64,000 nucleotides of DNA from an uncultured Pirellulaceae bacterium (GTDB lineage Bacteria > Planctomycetota > Planctomycetia > Pirellulales > Pirellulaceae): positions 25,783 to 89,782 of the forward strand of contig CAKZVF010000055.1 in assembly GCA_937921995.1 (NCBI GenBank), read 5' to 3'. Below the pieces are notes generated by a model. It saw only the letters and a list, made by a program, of their open reading frames with translations. It was not told the DNA's origin and searched no databases. Position numbers and translations under genes: made by a program. This document shows positions 7,712 through 16,115 of the stretch, piece by piece (the stretch's first letter is position 1; every line of letters begins with the position of its first letter).

Positions 7712-9679
7712 CTATCGTTCAATGCCTAAGGCGAGCCTGTAGTTGGCAAGGAATTGGTCGTAATCTGTTCTGTCGACAACTCCATCTCCGTTAGTGTCCA
7801 AGTCCTCTCGGTAGCCACCACTTTTTGTCGTCTGGCGAAACAGGCTGACGTAAGCGCGAGTATCCCTCTTGTCTACAACACCATCTCCATTGAAGTCTGC
7901 GGAGGTCGTTGGAGGAGCAGGATCCGGAGTAGGATCTGGTGCAGGCGCCGGATCTGGTTCTGGAGTAGGTTCTGGAGTAGGTTCCGGTGCCGGAGTTGGC
8001 GCTGGTGCCGCTAGGGCAGCCCTGTAGTTGGCAACATATAAGTCATAGTCGCTCCTATCGACAACTCCATCTCCGTCGGTGTCCAAGTCCTCTCGATAGC
8101 CGCCACTTTTTGTCGTTTGGCGAAACAGGCTGACGTATAATTTTGAATCAGTCCTGTTAACGACGCCATCCCCGTTGAAGTCCGCTGAATTAGTAGTGGG
8201 CGCTGGTCCCGGATCTGGAGTAGGCGCTGGTGTTGGATCTGGTGTTGGATCTGGTGTTGGATCCGGAGTTGGAGTTGGAGTTGGAGTTGGAGTTGGAGTT
8301 GGATCTGGTGTTGGATCTGGTGTTGGATCTGGTGTTGGATCCGGAGTTGGCGCAGGCGTTGTTGCAGCAACGGTGATCACAACCTGTCCCGACGTGCTAC
8401 CATCAAAACTCGATGTCACGTCATAGTCGCGTCCACCGTGCGTTACAGTGACTTGATACTCACCCTTGAAACCTCTCGCCAAGTACTGGCCGCTTTGACC
8501 TGTCTGTCCAGATTCGTCGGTCCACCATTGGCCGAATACCAGATTGCGGTAAGCATCCAAGGCCGGACGTTCAGTCCAGTCTGAGTTGAACAGGGCGGCT
8601 TCGGGCAACCAGTGAGCCCCTTCCCAGAAGCCCCACATCGTGATTCCTTCTAACGCCGGATGACTAAACATGCTAATCAAATAATCATTCATCAATCGCG
8701 CGTGTTCTTGTGCGTCGTAGCTAATCAGATTTCCGTCGGTGTCGAAAACACCGACATCAATATCGAACTCCGTCAGCTGCAAACGAGGAACAATTGCTGA
8801 AAACCGCTCAAGTTGATCGTAAATCCGCTCGGCTGTATCCGGATTGTTGCGTCCCCATGAACTTTTGAAGTGACCCTGAATTCCGATCCCGTCGGGAGTC
8901 TGTCCAGAAGCTTTTAAGTTGTTTAGTACCTGCTCGTATTGATCAGAGACCGAGCCACCGTTGAGGATATCGTCTTCATTCATCCACAGTTCCGTACCGG
9001 CGGGTGCCAGATTACGTGCGATGGAAACGATCTCGGGATAAATGTCGGGACCATAGAGATCTTGGTAGGTCGTAAGGCCCCAGCCAATCGGATGATTGAT
9101 AACATCCCATTCCTTGATCCTGGGCCCAACAGTCGCAAGCTTGTCAGCCATATGAGCGAACAAATCGCCTTCAATCCGAGCAGGGTCAGCATCCGGATTA
9201 TCAGGCCCCCATGCATCAGGGCCACTTAGTGTTGCCCAAGACAAGTAGTGACCACGCACGGGCAGGTTATTGGAATCGCACCAGTCCAATGCAAGTTCCG
9301 CTTGCCCCCAACCAAAGTAAGTTCCCCAGAGACCTCCCCAAGCCGGCCACTTGACCGAATTTTCGATTGCGGTTGAATTAAAATTCTGGAGAACGTTCTG
9401 CTTATAAATCAAATTGTCTGCTGAAACGTTGTCGTTGATGCGATGGGAAACAATCGCCGTTCCCCATCGAAAAGCATGACTCCGCATACTTAATTCAACT
9501 TGTGCGTCCGGGACTGGCTGGCCATTGGTGTCGACGACGACGACCGAGATATCGGTCTTGCGATGTTGTTCAATTCTCTGTTGGGCGTCAGCGAAAAAAT
9601 TCTGGTATGCAAAGGACGCATCCGAGGTGCACAAAACCAAAATGCAAACAAAGGGGAAGGCTCTTTTGAAGATACTCAT
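7712..9679 (-). CDS. Secreted GH10 xylanase-like protein with two dockerin-like modules
   Basis: A 655-residue exported protein. A signal peptide (residues ~1-24, ending SFAYQ) is followed by a small beta domain ([18 protein letters not shown]) and a GH10 (endo-beta-1,4-xylanase family) barrel at ~65-385. Family signatures are [37 protein letters not shown] and LTEFDIDV. The nucleophile Glu304 (TEFD) is present, but the acid/base position (WDVxNE in the family) reads His196, so activity is uncertain. The C-terminal third has two Pro-Thr/Asp linkers and two nearly identical dockerin-like units with Ca-binding loops such as [12 protein letters not shown] and [12 protein letters not shown]. No cohesin was seen in the window. 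Export could use the type II system at 51-61 kb. Confidence 0.85.
   Translation of the reverse strand: MSIFKRAFPFVCILVLCTSDASFAYQNFFADAQQRIEQHRKTDISVVVVDTNGQPVPDAQVELSMRSHAFRWGTAIVSHRINDNVSADNLIYKQNVLQNFNSTAIENSVKWPAWGGLWGTYFGWGQAELALDWCDSNNLPVRGHYLSWATLSGPDAWGPDNPDADPARIEGDLFAHMADKLATVGPRIKEWDVINHPIGWGLTTYQDLYGPDIYPEIVSIARNLAPAGTELWMNEDDILNGGSVSDQYEQVLNNLKASGQTPDGIGIQGHFKSSWGRNNPDTAERIYDQLERFSAIVPRLQLTEFDIDVGVFDTDGNLISYDAQEHARLMNDYLISMFSHPALEGITMWGFWEGAHWLPEAALFNSDWTERPALDAYRNLVFGQWWTDESGQTGQSGQYLARGFKGEYQVTVTHGGRDYDVTSSFDGSTSGQVVITVAATTPAPTPDPTPDPTPDPTPDPTPTPTPTPTPTPDPTPDPTPDPTPAPTPDPGPAPTTNSADFNGDGVVNRTDSKLYVSLFRQTTKSGGYREDLDTDGDGVVDRSDYDLYVANYRAALAAPAPTPAPEPTPEPTPEPDPAPAPDPTPDPAPPTTSADFNGDGVVDKRDTRAYVSLFRQTTKSGGYREDLDTNGDGVVDRTDYDQFLANYRLALGIER
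7746..8195 (-). repeat. Recent duplication of the dockerin-like module
   Basis: The segment at about 7746-7895 and the one at about 8045-8195 are near-identical at DNA level, including third codon positions; for example both contain GACAACTCCATCTCCGT and GGCGAAACAGGCTGACGTA. Each copy encodes one two-loop dockerin-like unit. The high DNA identity points to a recent tandem duplication or gene conversion inside the gene. Confidence 0.8.
7920..8010 (-). repeat. Pro-Thr linker repeat between dockerin-like modules
   Basis: Short degenerate 6-12 bp units (on the plus strand GGATCTGGTGCAGG, GTTCTGGAGTAGG) encode a PTPxP linker between the two dockerin-like units. The units are multiples of three bases and keep the reading frame. 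Confidence 0.7.
8200..8360 (-). repeat. Tandem 6/12 bp repeat encoding the TPDP/TPTP linker
   Basis: Tandem GGAGTT and GGATCTGGTGTT units on the plus strand encode a Thr-Pro-Asp-Pro / Thr-Pro linker after the catalytic module. Such a microsatellite is prone to slippage; because the units are multiples of three, length changes would alter the linker without shifting the frame. Confidence 0.85.
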
Positions 9680-10151
9680 AACGATCCTAACAAGGAGGGT
9701 GTGGAGGGAAAACTGGGGAGAAAATCAATGTGAATTCGATCGACAGATGACTCGGACTAGATTTCTCCGGGAGAGAATAAAATTTTACTCCCTCTCAGCA
9801 CCAAACAAAAGGTGGGTCAGCCCAGCAGTATATACACCACGTTTTCGGCTGTAACCCTCGAAATTGAGCCAATCAAAACGGGCCTTAAATGGAGATGGTC
9901 GTCACAACGTTGACGCTTTCGATGACGTTTGTCGTGGATACTCAAACATCGTCAAACAGCGCGAGCGCCAGGCAATTCGAGGGGGCGAGGTTCCGCACGA
10001 GACGCTGTGAATTTCGTAGGTTCCGAAACGGAGCCTCAAACTCCCGGTTCATGCGAAAATCGGCCTTGCAGTTCTGCTGAGCCGAAGCAAGGAGATGGTC
10101 CTGAAACGTTTTGACTGGTAGGGTTGAGAGCCCGACTTACGGGCGGGCGGT
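9680..10151. other. Gene-poor region upstream of the GH10 gene
   Basis: This 472 bp stretch lies between the start of the GH10 gene and the end of the next minus-strand gene. It should contain the GH10 promoter. The first ~120 bp are AT-rich (GAGAATAAAATTTTACTCCC near 9773). Short ORFs here have no Shine-Dalgarno sequence or recognisable product. Nothing else is supported. Confidence 0.4.
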
Positions 10152-10796
10152 TTAGTATCTGATGCTGGGCTGTTGACCGTAATTTTCGGCAGCGCGAATT
10201 GGCGGTTGGTTCAGCGGAACGTTGCCGCTGGGCTTGAGCCAATCCAGCGCTCCGCCAGCGCTTTGAAGTAAGCCATTGCCCTGCCCTCCAGGAGACGCTT
10301 GCGGCTTGAGCCTGTCCAAAGCTCCCGAAAACATCTTTGAGGTCATCTGTTGCTTCTTTTGCTGAGCCCACTGTGTGGTGCGGTCGATGGCGTCTTTAGA
10401 TTTTTGGTTCATGCGGCTGAGCAGGTCCGTTTGGCCGGTCGGGACGGCATTGCCACCCAAGTTGGGTAAACCTTTGCCAAAGAGATTCTGCAAGCTCGAG
10501 AATGGACTTGGCGACGAACCAATGTTCTGATTCCCTCCCAGTATTCCTGATACATCGGGAAGGCCTTGAATGCCCTTCGTACCCGGGATGCCTTGCACAC
10601 CTGGGATACTTTGAATGCCCGGGATGTTTTGAGGAACTTGAAAATTGTTGGGCGTGCGATCGCCGGTGATTCCTTGGAGGATTTTGTTCCATCCGCCGCC
10701 GAAGCCTTGCGTTTGGCCGTGGCTTGGGTGTGCGATCGCTACCAAGAAGAGAATCGCAATCAGTGGGGTCAGTGGTCGCATATTCATTTTCCGCAT
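10152..10796 (-). CDS. Secreted hypothetical protein with IPGxxG-type repeats
   Basis: A 214-residue protein that I do not recognise. It starts with a clear Sec signal peptide (hydrophobic PLTPLIAILFLVAIA, cleavage likely near SHGQ). The next ~60 residues contain short hexapeptide-like repeats (IPGIQS, IPGVQG, IPGTKG, IQGLPD) that resemble collagen-like or turn-rich surface peptides without strict Gly-X-Y spacing. A Gln/Lys-rich helical segment follows (STGTTQWAQQKKQQ region), and then two DWLKP/DRLKP-type repeats near the C-terminus. It is probably exported and may be structural. The downstream gap toward the GH10 gene has no obvious terminator. Confidence 0.65.
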   Translation of the reverse strand: MRKMNMRPLTPLIAILFLVAIAHPSHGQTQGFGGGWNKILQGITGDRTPNNFQVPQNIPGIQSIPGVQGIPGTKGIQGLPDVSGILGGNQNIGSSPSPFSSLQNLFGKGLPNLGGNAVPTGQTDLLSRMNQKSKDAIDRTTQWAQQKKQQMTSKMFSGALDRLKPQASPGGQGNGLLQSAGGALDWLKPSGNVPLNQPPIRAAENYGQQPSIRY

Positions 10797-10955
10797 CCAA
10801 AATCTACGATTCGTTGAAAGTAAACGTTGCGGAGTCTTTCAAATTTGGCAACTGAGGTCTAGGCAACTTTCGGGTTGATAGCATTTTTGCCATAATCGGT
10901 AGCCTAGGGAATTGTCCTGAATTGGACTCTTAGTAGAGTTTCAGCGATAAATCCC

Positions 10956-11022
10956 AACCCGAACGCGTGAGCGAGGGGTTGCCGAACGAGGTAACGCAAT
11001 CCCTCGCTCACGCGTTCGGGTT
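10956..11022. repeat. 22-bp-stem palindrome between divergent genes
   Basis: A perfect 22 bp inverted repeat begins AACCCGAACGCGTGAGCGAG and has its complement at 11001-11022, separated by a 23 nt spacer. It lies between the starts of the secreted hypothetical gene (minus) and proC (plus), and ends ~80 bp before proC. It has no T-tract. It has the look of the repetitive intergenic palindromes of planctomycete genomes; a regulatory role is possible because of its location. The rest of the 10797-11103 gap shows no gene. Confidence 0.85.
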
Positions 11023-11103
11023 ATGAAGTCAGAATACTGCTTTGCGACTGTTGCTAAGGCACTTTTTACACAAACTTTCCCAAGCTAAAGCGTGGCGTTC
11101 TCA

Positions 11104-11922
11104 ATGACAACTATTGGATTTATCGGAGCCGGCCAGATGGCCCAAGCGCTCGCCAGCGGCATCTCTTCAGCCGATTCCTCAATCAAATTCGAGATCGCCG
11201 ATCCCAGCCAAGCCTCTCAGGACGCTTTCAAGAAAAAGATTTCAGCGCCGATCGAAATCCGCTCCGACAACGCTCAGCTATTCGCGGCCTGCGACATTGT
11301 CTTTCTATCGGTCAAACCGCAGTACCTAGGTGATGCCGTTGACGCGGCGGCGATCGCCAAGGCACTGTCCGCATCCGAACGATCGCCATTGATTGTTTCG
11401 ATCATGGCGGGCGTCACCATCGAGAAGATCACCGAGGCAACTGGGCTCGACCGCGTCGTGCGCGTCATGCCCAACACGCCCAGCCTGATCATGGAAGGCG
11501 CATCAGGAATCGCGTCTTCGCCCGAAGTCACCACCGAAGAATTAGAGACCGTTTCTAAACTATTATCTTCGGTCGGATGCGTCACGTCAGTATCGGAAAC
11601 ATTACTGGACGCGGTGACGGGACTGTCGGGGTCTGGGCCGGCCTACGTGTTCACGTTCATCGAAGCGCTGGTCGACGGTGGCGTCCTCAACGGGCTTCCG
11701 CGCGACATCGCGCGCGAATTAGCCATTCAAACGGTCATCGGTTCGGCGAAGCTGGTGCAACAGTCCGGCGAACATCCGGCGGTTCTGCGTGATCGCGTCA
11801 CCAGCCCCGGCGGCACAACCATCGAAGCCCTAAAAGTTCTGGAGATGAACGACTTCCGCGGCACCATCATCCAAGCCGTCGAATCGGCAACGCGGCGGTC
11901 GAAGGAACTCGGAGCGTCTTGA
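11104..11922 (+). CDS. proC: Pyrroline-5-carboxylate reductase
   Basis: The enzyme reduces 1-pyrroline-5-carboxylate to L-proline with NAD(P)H, the last step of proline synthesis, in the cytoplasm. The N-terminal Rossmann motif is IGFIGAGQMAQALASGI. The second part holds the family signature LSGSGPAYVFTFIEAL and the C-terminal dimerisation segment RDRVTSPGGTTIEALKVLE. The length (272 residues from the ATG) is normal for ProC. The ORF track uses the GTG four codons upstream; the ATG at 11104 (MTTIGFIGAG) fits the family N-terminus better, though neither has a clear Shine-Dalgarno sequence. The gene seems monocistronic, between a palindrome and a block of nested repeats. Confidence 0.95.
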   Translation: MTTIGFIGAGQMAQALASGISSADSSIKFEIADPSQASQDAFKKKISAPIEIRSDNAQLFAACDIVFLSVKPQYLGDAVDAAAIAKALSASERSPLIVSIMAGVTIEKITEATGLDRVVRVMPNTPSLIMEGASGIASSPEVTTEELETVSKLLSSVGCVTSVSETLLDAVTGLSGSGPAYVFTFIEALVDGGVLNGLPRDIARELAIQTVIGSAKLVQQSGEHPAVLRDRVTSPGGTTIEALKVLEMNDFRGTIIQAVESATRRSKELGAS

Positions 11923-12011
11923 AATTATTTTCAGCCCAGAGGGCGGCACACATACTGCCGGTGGCATAAGCCACCGGAATCGGTTGGGGCTATTATTTAC
12001 TTTATCGCTGG

Positions 12012-12218
12012 TCCGGTGGCTGACGCTCAATGCCACTCATTTTTAGCAGGCACCGGACAACAGTTTAACGACAAGCCGGCAGGCGACCGTGTTTGGTGGG
12101 GCAAAACGAGGTCGCCTGCCGGCTAATCGTTAAACAGACCAATGATCAACCCAGCAAAAAAATGTCTCTCGAACATCATAAATCCAAAATAAGTGGCATC
12201 GGGCTGACGCCACCGGCA
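12012..12218. repeat. Nested inverted repeats: 73 bp hairpin (copy 1) inside a flanking pair
   Basis: The core (12063-12135) is a hairpin with ends GTTTAACG...CGTTAAAC and stem AGCCGGCAGGCGACC / GGTCGCCTGCCGGCT. Copies lie at 30485-30556 and 61274-61346, and even the loop (GTGTTTGGTGGGGC) is conserved. The core is enclosed by an imperfect inverted pair (CCGGTGGCTGACGCTC at 12012; the complement at 12191-12218). It fills the gap between the 3' ends of convergent proC and the subtilase, and no gene is seen in 11923-12262. Confidence 0.85.
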
Positions 12219-12262
12219 GTTCTTGTTTCGTCCTCTGGACTGCAGTGAGTATAACTCTCAAC

Positions 12263-14956
12263 CTACATTCCCAGTTCATCCTTATCGAACCACTTACCGT
12301 TTAGGTTGTACTCAAAATCAATCGACTCAAGATCGTACGCCGCAATCGCTGCCTCGACGGCGTTTGCTTCAATGCTGTCGACGTCAGTAAATTCGGCCGT
12401 GTGATTTCTTAAAACGGCACGCGCCTGGTCGCCGATCGCACTTAGCAGATCCAAGTTTTGCACGTCGTTGATTTCGACGCGATCTTCACCGCCTCCACCA
12501 TCGAATCTGCTATTTTCGACATTGGTCAACCGTAACAGTTGCAGCGTCGTTTCGAATTCTGCATCATCAAAATTGATTCGCAATGATTCGTTTTGCTGGC
12601 CGCCGCGAAAGGCGATCGCGTCATCTCCGCCGCCACCGTCAATGCTGGTTTCTCCAAACCCGATCGCTCGCACCGTGTCCCCGTTGCGCGCGGTCGATTG
12701 CGTTGTGTTGACGTTCGCAAAATATGCCTCGCGCTGATCGCTGCCGGTAAACTCAGCCGTATCGTTTCCGCCAGTCGATCGCCCGACCACCAGATCGTAG
12801 CCCTTGATCGCAATTTTACCTTCGGCATTCTCAAGCACAGTTGCATCAGCAGTGTGCTGGAGATGATCGTCACCCGCGGATCCCAACAGATACGCCTCGT
12901 CGTTACCCTCCGAAGCGTTCACCGTGACGTTGCTGATGTTGCTGACGTAGTTTGAAAATTTTTCGCTGACCAAGATCGCCGAATTGTTCTTCGAATGAAG
13001 CGTCTCATCCCCATCAGACCCATTCAAGGTCACTCGGTCTTGGGCATCGGTATTGATGACGTTGGTACGTTCGAAGCCTTCGATCGAAGCATCGGTGCGT
13101 CCGCCGGTGACGACCGCCGCATCTTGATCGACGTCAATCTGGTCCCGGGCTGAGGTGCCAATAATGTTGGCAATATCCGCTCCGCCTTTGCCGTCAGCGG
13201 TTACGTTTTCGAAACCTTTGGCGATCAATTCTAATTGCTGCGACCGCAGAAAAGTACGTTCTTCGGCGTGCGCGAAACGGTCCTCTTGGTCGCTTCCTTC
13301 TAGCTCGATCAAGTCATTTCCCAGTGCGCCCAAGACGTAGGCGCTTCGAAATGCACCGCCACTGACCGCGAACTGCTGGTTCTGAAACAACACCGATTTG
13401 CCGCTGGCTTTGACGACGTCGTCAAACTGAGATCCCTCGATGTAGAGCGAATCATTGCCGTCGCCGTTGTCAAGGTCCACGTTTTCAATTCCACGTGCGC
13501 GGAGCGTGAACTGTTGATTGCGAATTTCAATTCGATTCTGCAGGATCTGTACCTGATCATCAGTCCCGCTTAGGTTCACCTCGACAGCGTCATCGCCGTC
13601 TTGGCCGTTGAAGATAATAAACTCGACCGCACTTTCATCGAATCGCTGGCTCTGCCCGTTGATCGAAACCGAAATCTGCTGGTTCTCCACGGCCGTCACG
13701 CTGACGTGATCGTCTGCCGAAGAGCCGTGGATCTTCAACACGCCATCGTTCAGCTCTAACTCAACCACGCCTGTGCTGACGGGCGCGGTCTGAACCGGAG
13801 AAGCGTCAGGCCTTGCCGCGTTATCGGTCGGATCAGGCGTCACCGGCGACGCGTTCTCTCCCAAGACCGAATCGAGTGCCGCGGCGAGGTTGATCTGGGC
13901 ATAGCTTTGCCGGGTCGCCGAATCGTAGATACTGTCGGCGGTGCTGATGAATTGATCGTAAAGCAGGTCCTGATCAATGTCGGCCACGCCCGCGATCTCA
14001 TTCGCTTGACGCAGCAACGCACTGGCGGCAGCCACATAAGGAGCGGCTTGACTGGTGCCGCTGGTGCCCAGGAATGAATCGCTGCGCGAACCGAAGAACA
14101 AGTGGTCAGGAACAGTACTGGTGATGCTTTCCCCCGGTGCGGTCAGCACGTGCGAGGCGCGTTGGCTGAAGTCGCTTAAATTTCCACTGCCATCGTGACT
14201 GGCGACAGGCACCACGAATTCACTGCTGGCGGGATAAGCCAATTCCTCCGCGCCGTCCTCTCCAAACGAATTGCCCGCGGCCACGCTGATGAAAACGCCT
14301 TCCTCTTTTAATTGCTGAAGTTCATCGTTGAGCACTTCCAAGTAGGTTTCATTGGGCGACGTTCCTAACGACAGGTTCACAGTCGTGATAGGATTTTCGA
14401 AGGAATCAAGATTGTCGTGTACCCACTGCAATGATTGTTCGATCCATTCCAGCTCCGTGTTGCCGGCGTCGTCAAACACGCGCAGCGCCACCAGATCAGC
14501 GCCGGGAGCCACTCCGCGATATTTCAGGTCGTTGCTGCCAACGATTCCGGCGACGTGAGTGCCGTGGAACCCGGTGCTGCCGTCGTCGTAAGGGTTGTCA
14601 TCGTTTTCCGCGAAGTCGTAGCCGCCGACGACTTGGTGGCCTTCGCCGAAACCGCCTCCTAATGCGATGTGATCAAACGCGATGCCGGTGTCGATGATCG
14701 CGATCGTCTGTCCGGTGCCATCAAGCCCGTAGCTTTCGCCGATCGCTGCGGCGGCGGTGGTTGTGGAAAGATTGGTGGTCTGCGAATCCGCGAAAGTCGT
14801 TACGTTTACTTGGTCCACAGGCTGTACCGTAGACGTTGCCGTGTCAAACTCAGGCAAAACGCTGGCGACGGCCTGAGCCGACATGACCAACCGTTTTTCA
14901 AATTCTTCGAACCTACGTAATCGCGATTGGCGATTGGGGCGGGAGGATCGTGACAT
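12263..14956 (-). CDS. Large subtilisin-like serine protease with C-terminal beta-repeat region
   Basis: An exported S8-family protease of 897 residues. The N-terminus (RRFEEFEKRLVMSA) is a variant of the planctomycete LEPR-XLL export motif. The catalytic triad is complete: Asp in AIIDTGIAFDH (~89), His in GFHGTHVAGIVG, Ser in GTSGTSQAAPYVAAA; the oxyanion Asn is in SVAAGNSFGEDG. After the protease (~residue 370) come about 500 residues of repeating acidic units such as GQDGDDAVEVNLSG, GNDSLYIEGSQFDD and GKGGADIANIIGTS. These resemble divergent RTX/hemolysin-type calcium-binding repeats or a beta-solenoid. The start at 14956 (MSRSSRPN) is preferred to the track start 18 codons upstream because it places the export motif near the N-terminus, as in relatives. 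Confidence 0.92.
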   Translation of the reverse strand: MSRSSRPNRQSRLRRFEEFEKRLVMSAQAVASVLPEFDTATSTVQPVDQVNVTTFADSQTTNLSTTTAAAAIGESYGLDGTGQTIAIIDTGIAFDHIALGGGFGEGHQVVGGYDFAENDDNPYDDGSTGFHGTHVAGIVGSNDLKYRGVAPGADLVALRVFDDAGNTELEWIEQSLQWVHDNLDSFENPITTVNLSLGTSPNETYLEVLNDELQQLKEEGVFISVAAGNSFGEDGAEELAYPASSEFVVPVASHDGSGNLSDFSQRASHVLTAPGESITSTVPDHLFFGSRSDSFLGTSGTSQAAPYVAAASALLRQANEIAGVADIDQDLLYDQFISTADSIYDSATRQSYAQINLAAALDSVLGENASPVTPDPTDNAARPDASPVQTAPVSTGVVELELNDGVLKIHGSSADDHVSVTAVENQQISVSINGQSQRFDESAVEFIIFNGQDGDDAVEVNLSGTDDQVQILQNRIEIRNQQFTLRARGIENVDLDNGDGNDSLYIEGSQFDDVVKASGKSVLFQNQQFAVSGGAFRSAYVLGALGNDLIELEGSDQEDRFAHAEERTFLRSQQLELIAKGFENVTADGKGGADIANIIGTSARDQIDVDQDAAVVTGGRTDASIEGFERTNVINTDAQDRVTLNGSDGDETLHSKNNSAILVSEKFSNYVSNISNVTVNASEGNDEAYLLGSAGDDHLQHTADATVLENAEGKIAIKGYDLVVGRSTGGNDTAEFTGSDQREAYFANVNTTQSTARNGDTVRAIGFGETSIDGGGGDDAIAFRGGQQNESLRINFDDAEFETTLQLLRLTNVENSRFDGGGGEDRVEINDVQNLDLLSAIGDQARAVLRNHTAEFTDVDSIEANAVEAAIAAYDLESIDFEYNLNGKWFDKDELGM

Positions 14957-15347
14957 CGTTGCACTTTGTCGCGCGAGACCATGCGGCTTGTCAGTCGCGC
15001 TGACGCACAAGCCGAACCATCCTGGTCAATTTTGCGCCGTAGATCCCTTGTTGGCGCGGGGAGTATCTGTTCGCTTGGTTGCCGCCAATCCAGCGGTAAC
15101 GGTTGCTGGCAACAGTACGTTTCCCAAGTGCCAGCGGGTTCGAATTCTTCACGAAAATCGCGGTAGATTCGTCAAGCAATCGACTTTAACGATTATGCCG
15201 ATTGCACAGCAATGGAAAGCTGTGGGGAACGATAGAAGCCTTGAGTAGCTATCACCGCGCGGTTGGATTTCCAGAAGTCGCCACCCGATGAGATAGGTAG
15301 ATATTTCTCCCAACCACCGTCGCCATAAAGTCGCTGAGGTCGATCTC
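14957..15347. other. Region between divergent subtilase and methyltransferase-like genes
   Basis: A 391 bp region that must contain promoters for both divergent genes. I found no strong hairpin, repeat or promoter match. A GGTTCGAATTC near 15138 recalls a tRNA T-arm, but no tRNA can be folded around it. Confidence 0.4.
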
Positions 15348-15905
15348 GTGAAGCCAATTTCTGCGTTGAAGTATTTCCAGATGACTTGGTTAAGCAAACC
15401 CGCGCCTGACCGTTTGATCTACAAACTGATTAAGCAGCGCTGCGTCAGTTCGATCGTAGAGATCGGCATGGCCGATGGGCAGCGCTGCTGCAATATGTTG
15501 GCCGTCGCGCAAAAGTTCAACGGCGACACTAAAATCAAATACACCGGCGTCGACTTGTTCGACGCGCGGGAAGAAGATGAATCGCCCTTGAAACTGATCG
15601 AGATGCATCGGAAGCTGAACGCCATCGACGCAAAGACTCAATTGGTCCCCGGCGATCTTGCGTCAGCGCTGCCACGCATCGCCAACGCGCATGTCCGCAC
15701 TGATATGGTGATCATTTCCGCCGGATTCGAAGAAGAAGACTTCGAAGCGACGCAAATGTTTCTGCCACGCATGCTGCACCCCAGCAGCGTCGTTTTGATC
15801 CAAGACTACGAAGACGAAGAATTCTTCGTCCACAGTCGACTGGAAATCGAGAAGATGGCGGCTCAATCGCCATCGCTAAACTCCGAGTCGAAAAAGGCAG
15901 CTTAA
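15348..15905 (+). CDS. Class I SAM-dependent methyltransferase-like protein
   Basis: A 185-residue cytoplasmic protein with the start of a Rossmann-like methyltransferase fold. Motif I is SIVEIGMADGQRCCNML (~36-52) and the acidic motif II is IKYTGVDLFDAREED (~62-76). Later strands are QLVPGDLASALP and TDMVIISAGFEEED, then VVLIQDYEDEEFF. The acceptor is unknown and the protein is shorter than most active methyltransferases. The GTG start has a reasonable Shine-Dalgarno sequence (GAGGT, 8 nt upstream). The gene stands alone, divergent from the subtilase and convergent with the oxidoreductase. Confidence 0.7.
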   Translation: MKPISALKYFQMTWLSKPAPDRLIYKLIKQRCVSSIVEIGMADGQRCCNMLAVAQKFNGDTKIKYTGVDLFDAREEDESPLKLIEMHRKLNAIDAKTQLVPGDLASALPRIANAHVRTDMVIISAGFEEEDFEATQMFLPRMLHPSSVVLIQDYEDEEFFVHSRLEIEKMAAQSPSLNSESKKAA

Positions 15906-16039
15906 GCCCCTCACTGCGTCAGGTTCTAGCAGCTTACGTTTTTACAGATCACGTTTTACCGGATCATGTTTGTAAATCGGCGTAGAGGCCGAGGCACCGA
16001 GTCCCGCACTTCCAAGGAACGTGCGGAAAAAGGCGCAGG

Positions 16040-16095
16040 ACCGGTTCCTACCGGCCACGCCCTGCCTTGATCCAAACGGCCGGTGGGAACCGGCC
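16040..16095. repeat. Hairpin of the CCGGTTCCTACCGGCC repeat family between convergent genes
   Basis: ACCGGTTCCTACCGGCC (16040-16056) pairs with GGCCGGTGGGAACCGGCC (16078-16095) across a 21 nt loop. Each arm is itself partly palindromic. Related sequences lie at 20068-20087 and 30316-30392. It sits just before the 3' end of the oxidoreductase gene and may serve as a bidirectional terminator, although no T-tract is present. Confidence 0.75.
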
Positions 16096-16115
16096 CCACG
16101 AATAACGCTCAACGA

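Noticed and set aside
7712-8195. Cellulosome component based on dockerin-like modules
   Set aside because: No cohesin or scaffoldin is visible, and planctomycetes commonly carry such modules without cellulosomes.
8011-8370. Minus-strand ORF of Gln-Leu-rich repeats
   Set aside because: It is an out-of-frame reading of the same linker microsatellite.
8175-8426. Plus-strand ORF of Gly-Ser-Val repeats
   Set aside because: It is the antisense shadow of the Pro-Thr linker repeat in the GH10 gene.
9889-10080. 63-residue plus-strand ORF between GH10 and the secreted hypothetical gene
   Set aside because: It lacks a Shine-Dalgarno sequence and shows no domain or signal peptide; composition looks random.
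15130-15150. GGTTCGAATTC resembling a tRNA T-loop
   Set aside because: The upstream 60 bases do not form the other tRNA arms on either strand.
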